A stretch of DNA of 64,000 nt from Colius striatus (taxonomy: Eukaryota > Chordata > Aves > Coliiformes > Coliidae), in the NCBI RefSeq assembly GCF_028858725.1, contig NC_084761.1, positions 96,807,971 to 96,871,970 of the forward strand, written 5' to 3'. Position numbers and translations under genes: made by a program. Under the pieces are notes generated by a model that saw only the letters and a list, made by a program, of their open reading frames with translations, was not told the DNA's origin and made no database searches. Below are positions 39,583 through 50,900 of this stretch, one piece after another (positions within the stretch are counted from its first letter, which is position 1; each line of letters opens with the position of its first letter).

Positions 39583-39699
39583 ATGCGAGGGCTGAGGGGG
39601 GGCACGGACCTCGCTGCCCCCCCGGGAGGGCCGGCGGCGGGGCTGAGCGGCGGCGGGAGCCGCTGGCAGGGAGGGGGACAGCGCGGCCGGCCGGCGTGA
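39583..39699 (+). promoter_or_regulatory. Possible upstream ORF 1 in ADRA1D 5'UTR (38 codons)
   Basis: An ATG (GAGCATGCG) opens a 38-codon Gly/Arg-rich frame, MRGLRGGTDLAAPPGG..., that stops at TGA 39697-39699, 225 bp before the receptor ATG. It matters only if transcription starts upstream of 39583. The peptide resembles no family I know and is probably just GC-rich open sequence. Confidence 0.35.
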
Positions 39700-39856
39700 A
39701 GCGGGCTGGGGGTGGGGGTTAGTGGGGGACGAGGAGCAGCGCATCCTGCCCGCCCTCCATCCCTCCATCCCGGCTGGAGGGATCGAGCCTTGCTCAGGGG
39801 CTGGACGAGGAGGGGAGCGAGGTGCTGAGCGAGTCGTGGAGGGGGCTGCGGGGATC

Positions 39857-39928
39857 ATGTCGGGGGGGCTGCGCCTCGGCATCGCTTTCTCCTCGCCCTC
39901 CATGGAGCCCGGACCTTTTCTACAATGA
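39857..39928 (+). promoter_or_regulatory. Upstream ORF 2, stop overlaps ADRA1D start (ATGA)
   Basis: An ATG at 39857 (A at -3, T at +4) opens a 23-codon frame, [20 protein letters not shown] plus three residues (FLQ). Its TGA at 39926-39928 overlaps the receptor start as ATGA. A second in-frame ATG lies at 39902 (T at -3, G at +4). It is almost certainly in the 5'UTR because it is only 68 bp upstream of the main ATG. The arrangement would let terminating ribosomes reinitiate on, or block access to, the receptor start. This is inferred from sequence only. Confidence 0.6.
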
Positions 39929-40891
39929 CTTTCTCTGAGCTAAGCAATGGAAGCTTGAGTGGGAACCGGACAGGACAGGGTGGCCAGAGCACTGCCAACC
40001 GATCCTGGGGGCTGCAAAGTGAGGAGACCCCCGAGGGCAACGGCACCACGCTGACTTTTGCCTTGGACGTGCAGGCGGTGGGCGTCGGGGTCTTCCTGGC
40101 CGTCTTCATCCTCTCGGCCATCGTGGGGAACATCCTCGTCATCCTCTCTGTGGCTTGCAACCGGCACCTGCAGACAGTCACCAACTACTTCATTGTCAAC
40201 CTGGCCATCGCTGACCTTCTGCTCAGCACCACCGTGCTGCCTTTCTCGGCCACCTTGGAGGTGTTGGGCTTCTGGGTGTTCGGCCGCATCTTCTGTAACA
40301 TCTGGGCAGCGGTGGACGTGCTGTGCTGCTCCGCCTCCATCATGAGCCTGTGTATCATCTCTGTGGACAGGTACATCGGCGTCAAGTACTCCCTCAAGTA
40401 CCCCACCATCATGACCGAGAGGAAGGCTGGGGTCATCCTCGTCGTGGTCTGGCTCTCGTCCATGGTCATCTCCATCGGGCCGCTACTGGGATGGAAGGAG
40501 CCTCCACCACCGGATGAGAGCATCTGCAGCATCACCGAAGAGCCTGGCTATGCCCTGTTCTCCTCCCTCTTCTCCTTCTATTTACCCCTCATGGTCATCC
40601 TGGTGATGTACTTCAGGATCTACGTGGTGGCCAGGAGGACCACCCGGAGCTTGGAGGCTGGGGTCAAGAAGGAGAGGAATAAATCCATGGAAGTTGTACT
40701 GCGTATCCACTGCCGCAGCGTGCTGGAGGAGCCTCTCTCCAGCACCCGGAGCAAAGGGCATAACTTCAGGAGCTCCCTCTCTGTGCGACTCCTCAAGTTC
40801 TCCCGTGAGAAAAAGGCAGCCAAGACCCTCGCCATCGTCGTGGGTGTTTTCATCCTCTGCTGGTTCCCTTTCTTCTTCGTCCTGCCTTTTG
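39925..40891 (+). CDS. ADRA1D: Alpha-1D adrenergic receptor, coding exon 1 (N-tail to TM6; partial)
   Basis: Plasma-membrane class A GPCR; the family binds noradrenaline and adrenaline and signals mainly through Gq/11 and phospholipase C. The exon encodes 322 codons plus one base. Visible landmarks: a short extracellular tail (about residues 1-50) with sequons at N8, N14, N25 and N39; TM1 with N69; TM2 with D97; TM3 starting near C124 with the amine-binding D131; DRY at 148-150; ECL2 C201, the expected disulphide partner of C124; TM5 catechol serines S213 and S217; a basic third loop; and TM6 with CWFP at 312-315. The subtype call rests on the MTF start, [49 protein letters not shown] and WFPFFFVLP, which fit 1D better than 1A or 1B. 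The ATG has A at -3. The exon ends at TTTG/GTAAGT (phase 1), the conserved intron site of alpha-1 receptor genes. It is open with no frameshift. TM7, NPxxY and the C-tail belong to exon 2 beyond the window. Confidence 0.96.
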
Positions 40892-40897
40892 GTAAGT
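40892..40897 (+). other. ADRA1D: Splice donor of ADRA1D intron 1
   Basis: The sequence TTTTG/GTAAGT is a near-consensus vertebrate 5' splice site. It splits the Gly codon that follows LPF, which is where alpha-1 adrenoceptor coding sequence is interrupted. If the intron is retained, translation adds only G-K before a TGA at 40897-40899. Confidence 0.9.
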
Positions 40898-41014
40898 GAT
40901 CCCTTTCCCCCCCAGCCCCGTCTCACTTGGCTGAGCCCCTAAGAACCTGCTGCTTGGGAAAAACTTTCAGAACTCATTCATGGAGGCAAGGGATAAGGTA
41001 ACTGATAGGTGAAT

Positions 41015-41172
41015 AAACCAGCAATGAATTAATTCAATTAATTAGCACTTATTCAATATTTATTAATCAGAGTCACATCATCAATCAAAGCAAACAGCAA
41101 ATGAATAAAATAGCAGCATAATAATTGGTTTAATTAATTCAATCTGCATTCAGTAGTTTAATTAATGAAGTT
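41015..41172. promoter_or_regulatory. AT-rich block with clustered TTAATTAA/TAATTA motifs in intron 1
   Basis: Starting about 120 bp after the splice donor there are AATTAATTCAATTAATTAG at 41026-41044, TTTAATTAATTCAATC at 41129-41144 and TTTAATTAATGAAG at 41157-41170, with further ATTCAATATTTATTAATC and CATCAATCAAAG between them. TAATTA is the core homeodomain site, so the cluster could be an intronic enhancer. Equally it could be a degenerate AT-rich tract. There is no direct evidence of function. Confidence 0.35.
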
Positions 41173-43552
41173 CAGGCTAAGGAGGAAGCAGCTCTGTTTC
41201 AAACAAGCTGTAATTACAACACAGTGATCTCCAAACAGCTTTGCCATCCCTAACCCCAGCCTCCCTTCTTCCCAGCTTGGGGGTGAGCATCTGGATCCGT
41301 GTCCGTTGGCCCAGGGCTCCCAACTCTGTTGTGAACCAGTGAAGATGGACAGGAGTGAGGTTCAATGTCCCCCCAAGGAGAATGTCAGGATGTGAAACAT
41401 ACTCCTGGGATGATGGTCTTGGGTGATTTGTCAGGATTGATCCACCTCCTCCAGGAGTCTTGCCCTCAGGTCCCTGTCCTGCCATGGTGCCCCTGTCACT
41501 GGGTGCTCATTTGGGGCTGTCTGCTAGGTTGTACTCTAAAGTTTTGCCAAGAGAAGGAAGCAGCTTTCTGCGTGCAGAGGCAGGCTCAGCAGGCACAGAG
41601 CCTGCCAGGGGAATGCAATGTCCAAAGCAACGTCTCCTTCCAGCATCAGTGCTGCCTATGAAGTGCAGGAAAGCCTGAGCTCTTCATGTCCACCTCATCT
41701 TACAGCAAGCACTGACTCAAGAGCACCTATTAACCCCTTGGAGTGATGTAGCTAAAACTAAGAAGGGGAAAGAGTTTAAAACAACTTCTGAATATAGACA
41801 ATGGCTTTTGTGCAGAGCCCAGCAAAACAGAGGGGTCTGTCCCTCCATCTGCAGGGTGGGATCCACATGTCTCACAGCCCACCAGAAACATTTTAGCTGG
41901 TCCTGCACCTTTTCTCAGGATTTCTCAAATCCTCTTACTTGGGGCTGCCTCTCAAGTCAGTGGAAACAGCATCGTGTCCACAGAACTGATTTTGACCTGC
42001 TGAGGTTTTAATGTCCCTCCAGCATTGTGGCTGAGGACAGGGGGAGCCCAGGGCTGTGAGACACCTCACTGAGGCTACTCAGCCCCCCTCTGTCCTCCAG
42101 CAGGATCATTCCCCAGGACCACTGGTGTCTTGGAAGCTGGTGTCCTTAGGCTGGTGGATCAGGGTTGTAGGTGTCTAGTCTCACCTTGCTGCTGTCGTCT
42201 ACCTCTTCAGTTTCTCTCTCTGGGTGAGGGTGGCACTGGTGAGTTTATCTCAGCTTTCCATAGGGGTGAAATTGTTCCTATAAAGAATTTTTTCTCTATG
42301 TGGGCATGGGAGTTCATGGTATAACTCAGTCATGGAGCAGTAAGGCTGCAGTGAGCTTCTCTCACAATGACACCTGAGATGAATTATCCCATCTGACTGT
42401 TCCTCAGTTTCCCTTCGTGCATCGGTCAGGTGCACTGGGGGATTTTCAGAGCCTACAAACACACACTATGGAGCTCAGGGAGATGCCAGTACCCACAATC
42501 TGAGCTCCCTGGGCAGCCTCAGTCTGGCAGTCAACCCCTTGGCTGGTCAGCAGGGCAGGAATCAGCTCTGAACATCATTCACAACTTTAGACCTTACAGC
42601 TAATGAGGCTGGGAATCAGGATTCTGTTCCTTTGAATTATTCCCAGTATTTGGAATTAGAGAACTAACACCAGGCAAAGTAGGAAAAAAAATGACTTCTT
42701 TTGTTTCTCCATCTCTATTTTCCCTTGAAACCCTCAAAACAGCTTCTCCACTGGAGTAAATCACCAGCCTTGCACCAAAGTCAAAGGAGATACTCTGATT
42801 TACACCAGCTAAAAATCCAGACTTCATTCTTTAAGTACCTGCCATGAACCCACTTGCTTCCTCCAAGCACACACAACTTGCCAAGTTCTTTACAAACATG
42901 GCTTTGATCTTTACTTCCTGCAGTGTTATACACATCATATAAACAAGGCAAAAGTTCATTTATTTTATGACTACAAAATATGCTGCCTTTGATTTCAGAC
43001 ACACACACATACTCCCTTGAATTAATAGACATTTCCTATTCAAACCTGAGAGTCATTCAATGCTTTCTAGAAGGAGAACAGAAACCTCTGCAGAGCCTAA
43101 TCTCTGATTTCACAGCACAGGAGACAGATCTGAAACTTGGAGAAATCAGCAAAGTTCACTGTAAACCCCCAAACTGAAATATGCTGGGGCCAACCTGCTT
43201 TGAGAAGATATTAAATGGTTAAGCAGAACAGGGGGTTTTTGTTTGCTGTTTAGACAAACTCACATGGGTTAATTTGGGGCCAAGTGGAAATGATTTTGAT
43301 ACAGATTTTAAATGAAAATGAAACATGAGAAACAAAAATCACTTTTGATTGAGGTGAAACGTGTTGCTTCAGTTTGAGACTCAATGGGAGTCTATTAAAA
43401 AACAGGTACTCAAGGCACAATTCAAAATGCACTGTCACAGTGAAATGGATAAGTGAGCTGTTTTCTTTTGAAAATACCAAAATGTTTTGACTTTCTTTTT
43501 TCCTATGTGACATGAATTTGCAAGTAGTTGTCACTGACTTCTTACAAGGTTC

Positions 43553-43634
43553 ATGGAAGGGTTGGAAGGGACCTCAAAAGCTCATCCAGTGCAACCCCCC
43601 TGCCAGAGGACCATTTATAATAGGTCACACAGGA
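43553..43634 (-). mobile_element. CR1 LINE, very short fragment
   Basis: GGGTTGGAAGGGACCTCAAA, CTCATCCAGTGCAACCCCCC and TAGGTCACACAGGAAG correspond to the extreme 3' end of CR1, interrupted by about 10 unrelated bases. Confidence 0.85.
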
Positions 43635-46499
43635 AGGTTGACTGACTGTTGTCTGATTACACTTTTGTATAAGCAAATTTATCATCTGAAAAAAGCCTCC
43701 CAGCTCTGCTTAACATTGACTTAGCAACCAGAAACTTGTGTGCTGGCTCTGTTACTGGTGTCTGTGTGAACCTGCACACGTCTTTGCAACTCTCAGCAGA
43801 ATAGTATCCACATTAGTTCCACAGGAGTAATATTTAGTGTTGAGAAGCTGAAATAACCAATGATTTTTAATAGCAGGACCAATCTATGTGCCAAATGTTA
43901 TCAGCCATTTCTCCAAGCTTAAATAATCTACAGAGATTCATCTGTAAATCAGCTCAAACTCCCCAATAGCTCCATAGTCTATTTATCAGCTGAGTAATTT
44001 AACTCAGTCTAGGGTTTGTGATACAAGTCCCCAAGCACAGGATGCCATCACCAGCAGTTTTAACATTATCAACAGTTTCTGTGGCTAATGAGACTCCTTA
44101 AGCAGCTGGTTGTTCAACAAGAGATGAAATCCCAATTACCCACATAACTCTTGTGTGGGTTGTAGGTATCTTTTGCTGGGTGTGCAGTAGAGCTCTGTTA
44201 AGCTGCTCTGTCTAGGAATCTTGGGTGGTGGTTTTTGCCAGGGTCTCTCTTCCCTTAGCTTCAGTCTCGTCAGAGATGTGGGCCAGGATCTTAAGGGTGT
44301 TTTGTAAGATAGGAGTCATTTCCCTTTGGTTGTCTGATACCTGTGCCTTCATCTCAGCTAGTCAGAGCATCTTGAAGATATTAGCTGCAAGGGACCTCTG
44401 AAGGTCCAACTCCATCTCTGAACAGAACCAATACCAGACCAGTCAGTCATATTAATCCAAAGCTCACTTTACCTTTCTGAGGAGAGCACCTGGAGGTGGA
44501 ACTCACCTGACTCATTTTGAACCTCCTCATTAGGATGAGATGAATTGTGGTGCCAATCTGCCTCTTCCTCTCCCTTGACTGCAAAAGCAGTCTGTGCTGC
44601 AGGTATTAAAAGAGAGGTGAGATATACCCTAGTCTGGATCTTTTGAAGTCTAATGGAAGCAAGATGGCCAAGTGAGAGCTCGATCCCATGTCAGCTCAAG
44701 CCTTTATTAAAAGAGAGAGAATGGACAGAGAAACTCTCTTTTAAGTCACACAACCACAGAGGCTCCACTGGCCCTTCTGCTAATGGAAAACCCTACTAAA
44801 AGTTAGGTACTGGATTTGCCCTTGTAATAGGGCATCTGTGCAACGGGTCAAATAACCAGAACTAGCCCCATACAACACCTATAGATAAACAGCCACCTGC
44901 TTTCTCAACACTGATCCATAAGGAAGTGAGAAGAGGAGGAGGGATGGAGCCTTGCTCCCCATCCACTCCTCAGTAGCTGGGGAGCATGCAGAGACAATGG
45001 AGGACCCCAAAAGGGGTGAGTGTGGACGCAAAGACCTTCATCACCACCCCAGAAGTATCAATCCTCATGGCATCAAGGATGCACTAGTCAGTACCCAGGA
45101 TGGTGATTTACACACTTTAATGGCCCTTGTTTTTTAAGAAGCATTGTCTAGTCTGGGTGGTGGGGTCCCATGTTTGTCATTCCTTGGATTTGATTGCAAA
45201 TCAAGAGCAGTGTGAGAAAGGCATCAAAGCACCCATACAGGGTGAAGGCCACAACCCAAGGCTCCCTTCACTCTGTCCCTTCACAAGCAGCAGCACACCC
45301 AGACAAAAAATGACTGAAGAGATGCCTCAGCAGAAGCAAAACTCTTCACACTGAAGGTCTTCTATTTGCCTTGGGGAAGTGATTTGATTGTATTTGCAGT
45401 GGAAGCTGCACTTTCCAGCCACAGTTCAGAAAAACAGAGCACTGGCTTTTTAACCTGCAGTCCAGTGGAAAGGTTGCTGCCACACAAACCAGGCTCAGAA
45501 AGGTCTCCTTCAAGCCAAACCAAAAAATGGTTTTGTAGATACTGTGTTTCACAGGGCAGAAGTCCTTTCACAAAATGATTTGCAGAAGATGAGCTCACAG
45601 AGGCACAGCAGTGCTCAAGCTTCAGTAGCTGTCACTTGTGAAATAAATGATGGGAAAGACAACGTAGGTAGAAGCACGTTTCAGATGAGACCAAGTCTGT
45701 TCTGGTAGAAATGGGGGATCTAATTCTATTTAGCATGGTTTCCTAAGAGAAAAATAAGCTTATGTCATCACTCTGTCTGTATGGATGTCATTCTTTCTTC
45801 ACCACCTGATGAACTCTTTCATCAATCTCAATCACATGTGAGAAAGTGCTAAAAGTCCTCAATATACCAAATAACTATTAAAACAGGAAGATGGGTAAAG
45901 GAGTGGGAATTTCTACAGGCTCCCTCACAGAAGGAAGGTTACAACACAAGCTGAGGCTCTGGTTAGTCATCAGAAAATACTCTAAAAATCCACCACAAGA
46001 GACACCATAAGAAAATCAAACATCTTTAGTTTTGTTGTGCACAGGGGAACCTGATCAAAAGTGTGATTTCAAAGGAGAAGGGTGAAAGACAGACCATTGA
46101 ATTACTTTGCTTGTTAAGGCAGTCTCTTGTATCTCCTGAAATTATCTGAGTCATGGTGGAAGTGACAGAATTGGCATGGAAAAAGGAATGGGCAAGTGCT
46201 TTGGAATAATTAGCCTAGAGCATCAAATCAAACTGGAACTGGAGGAATTAAAATGAACTACTCCATCTGCCACACGTTCCCTATTGGTCCCGGTCCACAG
46301 GAGCCATATATTCATTTAAAATGCCAGCAAAGACACAGACACAGTCTCAAAAAGCTTCTGGGTACCATGTTGCAGATTGTTTTCTTAGCCATCATCCAGG
46401 CAAGAGGCAAGATTCTTACATTTGCACTGTACCGTAGGATGTTTCCAAAGGCTCATGCCAAATTAGCATCAATTCCTAGGGGATGGATGGGTGTTCCAG

Positions 46500-47062
46500 C
46501 CAATCTGCTGAGAGGATGCTGTGGGAGACACTGTGAAATGCTTTACTGAAATCAAGATAAACCACATCCACTGCACTACCACCATCTATCCACCTGGTTA
46601 CATCTTCATGAAAGGCTATCAGGTTGGTCAAACATGACTTCCCCTTGCTAAAGCCACATTGCTTACAGCAACCTTGTCCTTTATATGCCTGGAGAGAGCA
46701 CCCAGGATAAGTTATTCCATCACCTTTCCAGGGATGGAGGTGAGGCTGACCAGTCTGTAGTTACCCTTCCATGATCTATGGACTCTCTTCTTCCACTTGA
46801 GTTTGCCCAACAGTTCCCTGTTATACTATGTGGGTCTCCTGGTTCACTTTCTTGATTTCCTACCCACTGGGATGCTCTGATCCTGACCTTGGAAAACGTG
46901 ATCCTTGAATACAACTAACTTGGGCTCCTTTGCCTTCTAATACCCTGTCCCATGAGATGTCCCCCAGCAAGTACTTGAAAAGGCCAAAGTTGGCCCTGCT
47001 AAAGTCCAGGGTTGTGATCCTGCTTGGTGTTCTGTATCTACCACACAAGATCCTGAACTCCA
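46500..47062 (-). mobile_element. CR1 LINE internal ORF2 fragment (linker and RT), no 3' tail
   Basis: The minus strand reads EFRILCGRYRTPSRITTLDF, then SRANFGLFKYLLGDISWDRV (the ORF2 stretch before the RT domain), then RT text of the SLTSIPGKVM / HGFSKGKSCLTNL / YLDFSKAFHSVSHS type from about 46780 down to 46500. The segment between linker and RT is shorter than in other CR1 ORF2 proteins known to me, implying an internal deletion. No octamer tail is attached. Confidence 0.82.
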
Positions 47063-47671
47063 TATTAATGTAGCTAAAGCGTTTGACAATGTCAATTCAT
47101 TCCTTGTGCCCTAATGCAAAAGCCACCAGAGTGCTGAATGGGGAAACAGTTTACCTGTGCTTGAAAACAGACAGCCAAAAAATGATTATTTGGAGCCCAA
47201 ATGAGTCTATGTGGTTCCTTTCCTACCTATTATCCTGTGTGGAAGGCCAGAGATGAAAGGATTTAGGATAGTTTGTTGCTGTTACAATGGATGAAGCATT
47301 CTGAACCTCCAATAATGATGTGTGCACCCAAGTTTGAACACATACTTTGCCTCTGCCTGGCCAAAGTAATGCAGTGATTCACAGAAGTGACTGAGAACGG
47401 GACCCAGATCTCCCATGACCTATGTATGGGATTATTCTGTTTCCAGTCCACCCACCACACCACCAAATAAAACTATTTAAAGACAAATGCCTCTTTTTAT
47501 ATCTCAGTGTCTTGACGCATCTGGAGGCAGTTGCTGTAATGGATGTACCATAAACAGGAAAAAAATAGATCTTGAAAAATGCAAAACTCTGTGATTCAGT
47601 GGGCAAATTGTTATAAAACCTCTCAACAGGAGTTTTGAACCAATACCAAAATACACTATATTACTTTAAAT

Positions 47672-47945
47672 CATTACAGAATCCCAGAATGGTTTGGGTT
47701 GGGAAGGACCTTAAAGCTCATCTGGTTCCAACCCCCTGCCATGGGCAGGGACACCTTCCACCAGCTCAGATTGCTCCAAGCCCCATTCAACCTGCCCTTG
47801 GACACTTCCAGGGATGGGGCAGCCACAGCCTCTCTGGGCAGCCTGTGCCAGGGCCTCACCACCCTCACAGTCAAGAACTTCCTTACATCTCATCTAAATC
47901 TCTTCTCTTTCAGTCTAAAGCCATTATCCCTCATTCTATTGATGC
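47672..47945 (-). mobile_element. CR1 LINE 3' end
   Basis: CAGAATCCCAGAATGGTTTG, GGAAGGACCTTAAAGCTCAT, CCATGGGCAGGGACACCTTC and GGCAGCCTGTGCCAGGGCCT. Partner of the 27.7 kb copy. It is separate from the ORF2 fragment 0.6 kb to its left. Confidence 0.92.
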
Positions 47946-50900
47946 AACTACATGAAGTTGGGTCTGACAGGCTTATTGTATTTGCAAACACAAAACTTTG
48001 TCCAGGATATTCTGGCAAGGAGCTGGTATTTAGCCTAATCTATCTTATATTTGCTCATTAATTCTGATAATCTGTTCAGTGAGATGCAACGAAGATTGAG
48101 CTGAAGGATGGGATTGCTCTTTGATGTGATCATGCAAGGTGGTTGCTTAACCTCTTCCTACCATCCTGCTTTTAATTGCTTTTGCCACAACAAACAGCTT
48201 GAACGAGGTACCAGCAATTGTGTCATGTTAGCAAGAGACAGTGTAAAGGCTTCATGCTACCTGCATGGCTTTAATTAGGAGTGTCCTCACTTATGTGAGT
48301 ACATCCTGCACTTTTGTTCAAGGGTCTTCAGAAAATGAGTATGTTTTCTTGGGAAAGCAACCTGAATAATCTTCTGATTGATCAACTCTGACTTTTACTT
48401 GATGTGATTGCTTTGCTATTATTCTAGGTTGGCCTGATAGCCCCTGTTAACAATATGAGACCCTTCTGGAATAAAGTCCCAGTTTCTGGTGCCAAGCATT
48501 ATCTATTAGGTAAAGTTTTCCCTCTGTGTCCTTGCAACAGGCTGCATTTGTTCTGCCAAATGAGAGACAAAACGAGATAGCCATATCTGAGAAAGATGAC
48601 AGGAAAAAACCCACAGTGTTTGGTTCCTATAGGACGTGTTATGGGGACAGCCTTGAGTTTAAAAGGCTCTGGCAGTACTGTGTGCCAGAGCAAGGCATTT
48701 TACTCTATGGGAATTGAGATTGCTTTGTGACAGGACAGGGCAGAAATTTGACAAAGCTAGCCCAATGTGGTGAGTTTATGAAGGAAACACATTCTTAAAG
48801 CATTGTTAAGGATGGGCAGTTTAGCAAGACTGGAGCTTGCTGAGGAAAGGCTTTTAAAGAGCAATGATCTGATGGTGTCTGATGGGCATTTCTATTGCTT
48901 TGCATTTCCCTGTACTGCCCATTTCCACACTGTTCCCTTCTTCTCTAGTGTCAAGACAGTCCCTGACATTGAATGCCAAATGTAGAAGGTCCTCAGCAAA
49001 TTGCTTTTCCTCTTTCTACAGAACCAACAATGAAAAACAGGTATTTTGAGGCTACAGTTAATCTCATCCTAATATTTTTATCTAAATGAGGCAGATGAGT
49101 CCCAACCTAAGAGCACCAATGTCTCCTCAGTGTCTCTGAGGGAGGCCAAAGACCACTAGCTCCAAGGTGCACAATACACATCTAAAGTAGCTGAGATGAA
49201 TCTCACTGTGAGGCCAAATACAGCCAAAGTCCAACACAGTTGCAGCTGGAGCTGGAGCTGGAAGGAATTACACCTTAAGGATGGGAAGTGCTCCATAACA
49301 CCAAGGGCTCAGGAATCCACACTAAAAATACAGGCATTTTTTGACATGGTTTGGTAAAATGGTTCCAAATCACCTTTTTCTCCTTGGAGAGCTGTGAAAA
49401 GTAAGATTGCCAAATGTTTGGCCAGAAGTGAGCTAAGTACCTTCAGATATTCATCAGGAAACAAGTTCTGGCATCAAGCAGAGCTTGACAGGGTGAGTTT
49501 GTAAAGTGTGGGGCTACATACTGACCAGTGAGAAGATATTGAACGGTTCAACCCAGCTATTGAGCACTCACGTCTCCTTACAACTGGTGTGGCAGGGACA
49601 CCACAGACACAATAGAGCATCATCCTAAAATTAAACTCTTTAAAAGTAAGAAAGGTTTTGCAAATGTGATTTGCACTTTGACCTTGTCAATCTCTTGAGT
49701 CTTTAACTTTGCAAGTTCCTTAGTGTTCATTTAGCAGTTTTATTGTATAGGATCCCACATAACTGTTGTTTTGTGTGTTCAGCAGAAAGCAATGTTCAGT
49801 GGTAGAGATAAAAAAGACAGTTTTTTAGCACATAACCAAATTGCAAAGCAGAGAATGTGATCATCTCTTACAGTATTTGTTCTCTGTATGGGAAAATACA
49901 CCTTTACAACAACTGAAGCCCAGACAGCAGTTGCAAAGGCTGTGGTTTACTCACATGTTTCAACAGTCATCTTTCCATGGAAACTGGTGGGGTTTTGAGT
50001 GAGGCCTGCAGGAACATCTGCTTTCTAATCTAAATTCAAGTAGCTGAGGAGGACAGGAGCTGCCTGAGAAAACAGGGGTTTACTTTGAGACTTCTCTTTC
50101 CACATCAATTCAGTTCAGGGGAATGCAATGCTACACCTGGCTGTTTCTATATGATGCATGGCACAGTGAGATATATATTTTCCCTGTCTCTTACCCTTGT
50201 TGCCCTTTACATGCTGATCCTCTTAACTGCTTTATGTTTCCTGATATACCTCACTGTCCCACATTTTGTCAAGATACAAGTGCTAGGTTACACCATACAG
50301 TTTACACCATCCTCAGGCAAGCAGGACTAGGAGAGAAACTGAGCTGCAACTCTCAGAAGAATGACACCATTGACAGGATTTCAGGGGTTGGTTTTTGGGC
50401 AGAACAAGACTGTAAAGAGCTTCTGGTATGAAATGTGTGTAATGAAAAATCTGGTTTTCCAGCTAAAGGACCTTTAGATATTTTTTACCAACCCAACTTG
50501 TTCCACTTTCTTATTCTTTTTACACACAGGATTTCCAGGTCCTCCTAAGGTTAATGTGATTTTTCTGTTCTACATTGTGAATTAATTACCTCCTTCCCTT
50601 GTCATGTGATAATGATGCAAGGCTCAGTGTGGTCTCATAACCCTGAGACTGTCGTTTGCCATCTCTTGGGTTGCCATTAGAGCAGATCTGTTGCATGTAT
50701 CAACCCAAAAAAGTTCTTCTGAGGACAGATAGCGTTTTATTCTTCTGCACATTGGCTGTTACATGGTGGTACAGGCTTTGGTGACTTTTGGTGATGGGCC
50801 AAGTCCTAGAGGAGGAATACTGCTGTAATGTTCAGGGAGTTGGTTTTTTGTACTTCACAGCAGCAGCAACATGAAGATTATCACTATGACTATATCCAGT

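Larger units (their letters stand above)
38690..40920 (+). promoter_or_regulatory. ADRA1D: CpG island spanning ADRA1D promoter, 5'UTR and exon 1
   Basis: The base composition changes sharply from AT-rich flanks to very GC-rich sequence with frequent CpG, most intense at about 38.75-39.9 kb. There are several GC-box-like strings (GGGCGG near 38847 and 38886; CGCCCCCTCCCC near 39300) and no obvious TATA box. This fits a CpG-island promoter, as in many adrenoceptor genes. The transcription start cannot be placed by eye; somewhere in 39.1-39.8 kb is plausible. Confidence 0.8.

Noticed and set aside
39018-39605. Minus-strand 195-codon open frame opposite the ADRA1D promoter
   Set aside because: Gly/Arg-rich antisense of GC-rich DNA; there is no domain, and openness here is compositional. 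A divergent antisense transcript is possible, but nothing in the sequence shows it.
44370-44450. GCAAGGGACCTCTGAAGGTCC, CR1-like
   Set aside because: Only about 25 bp resemble the CR1 3' end, with no tail. It may be an ancient remnant but is too weak to call.
44640-44900. Possible LTR-like tract (CTTTATTAAAAG, GATGGCCAAGTGAGAGCTCG)
   Set aside because: No TG...CA ends, no paired copy, no primer-binding site or internal retroviral frames could be found.
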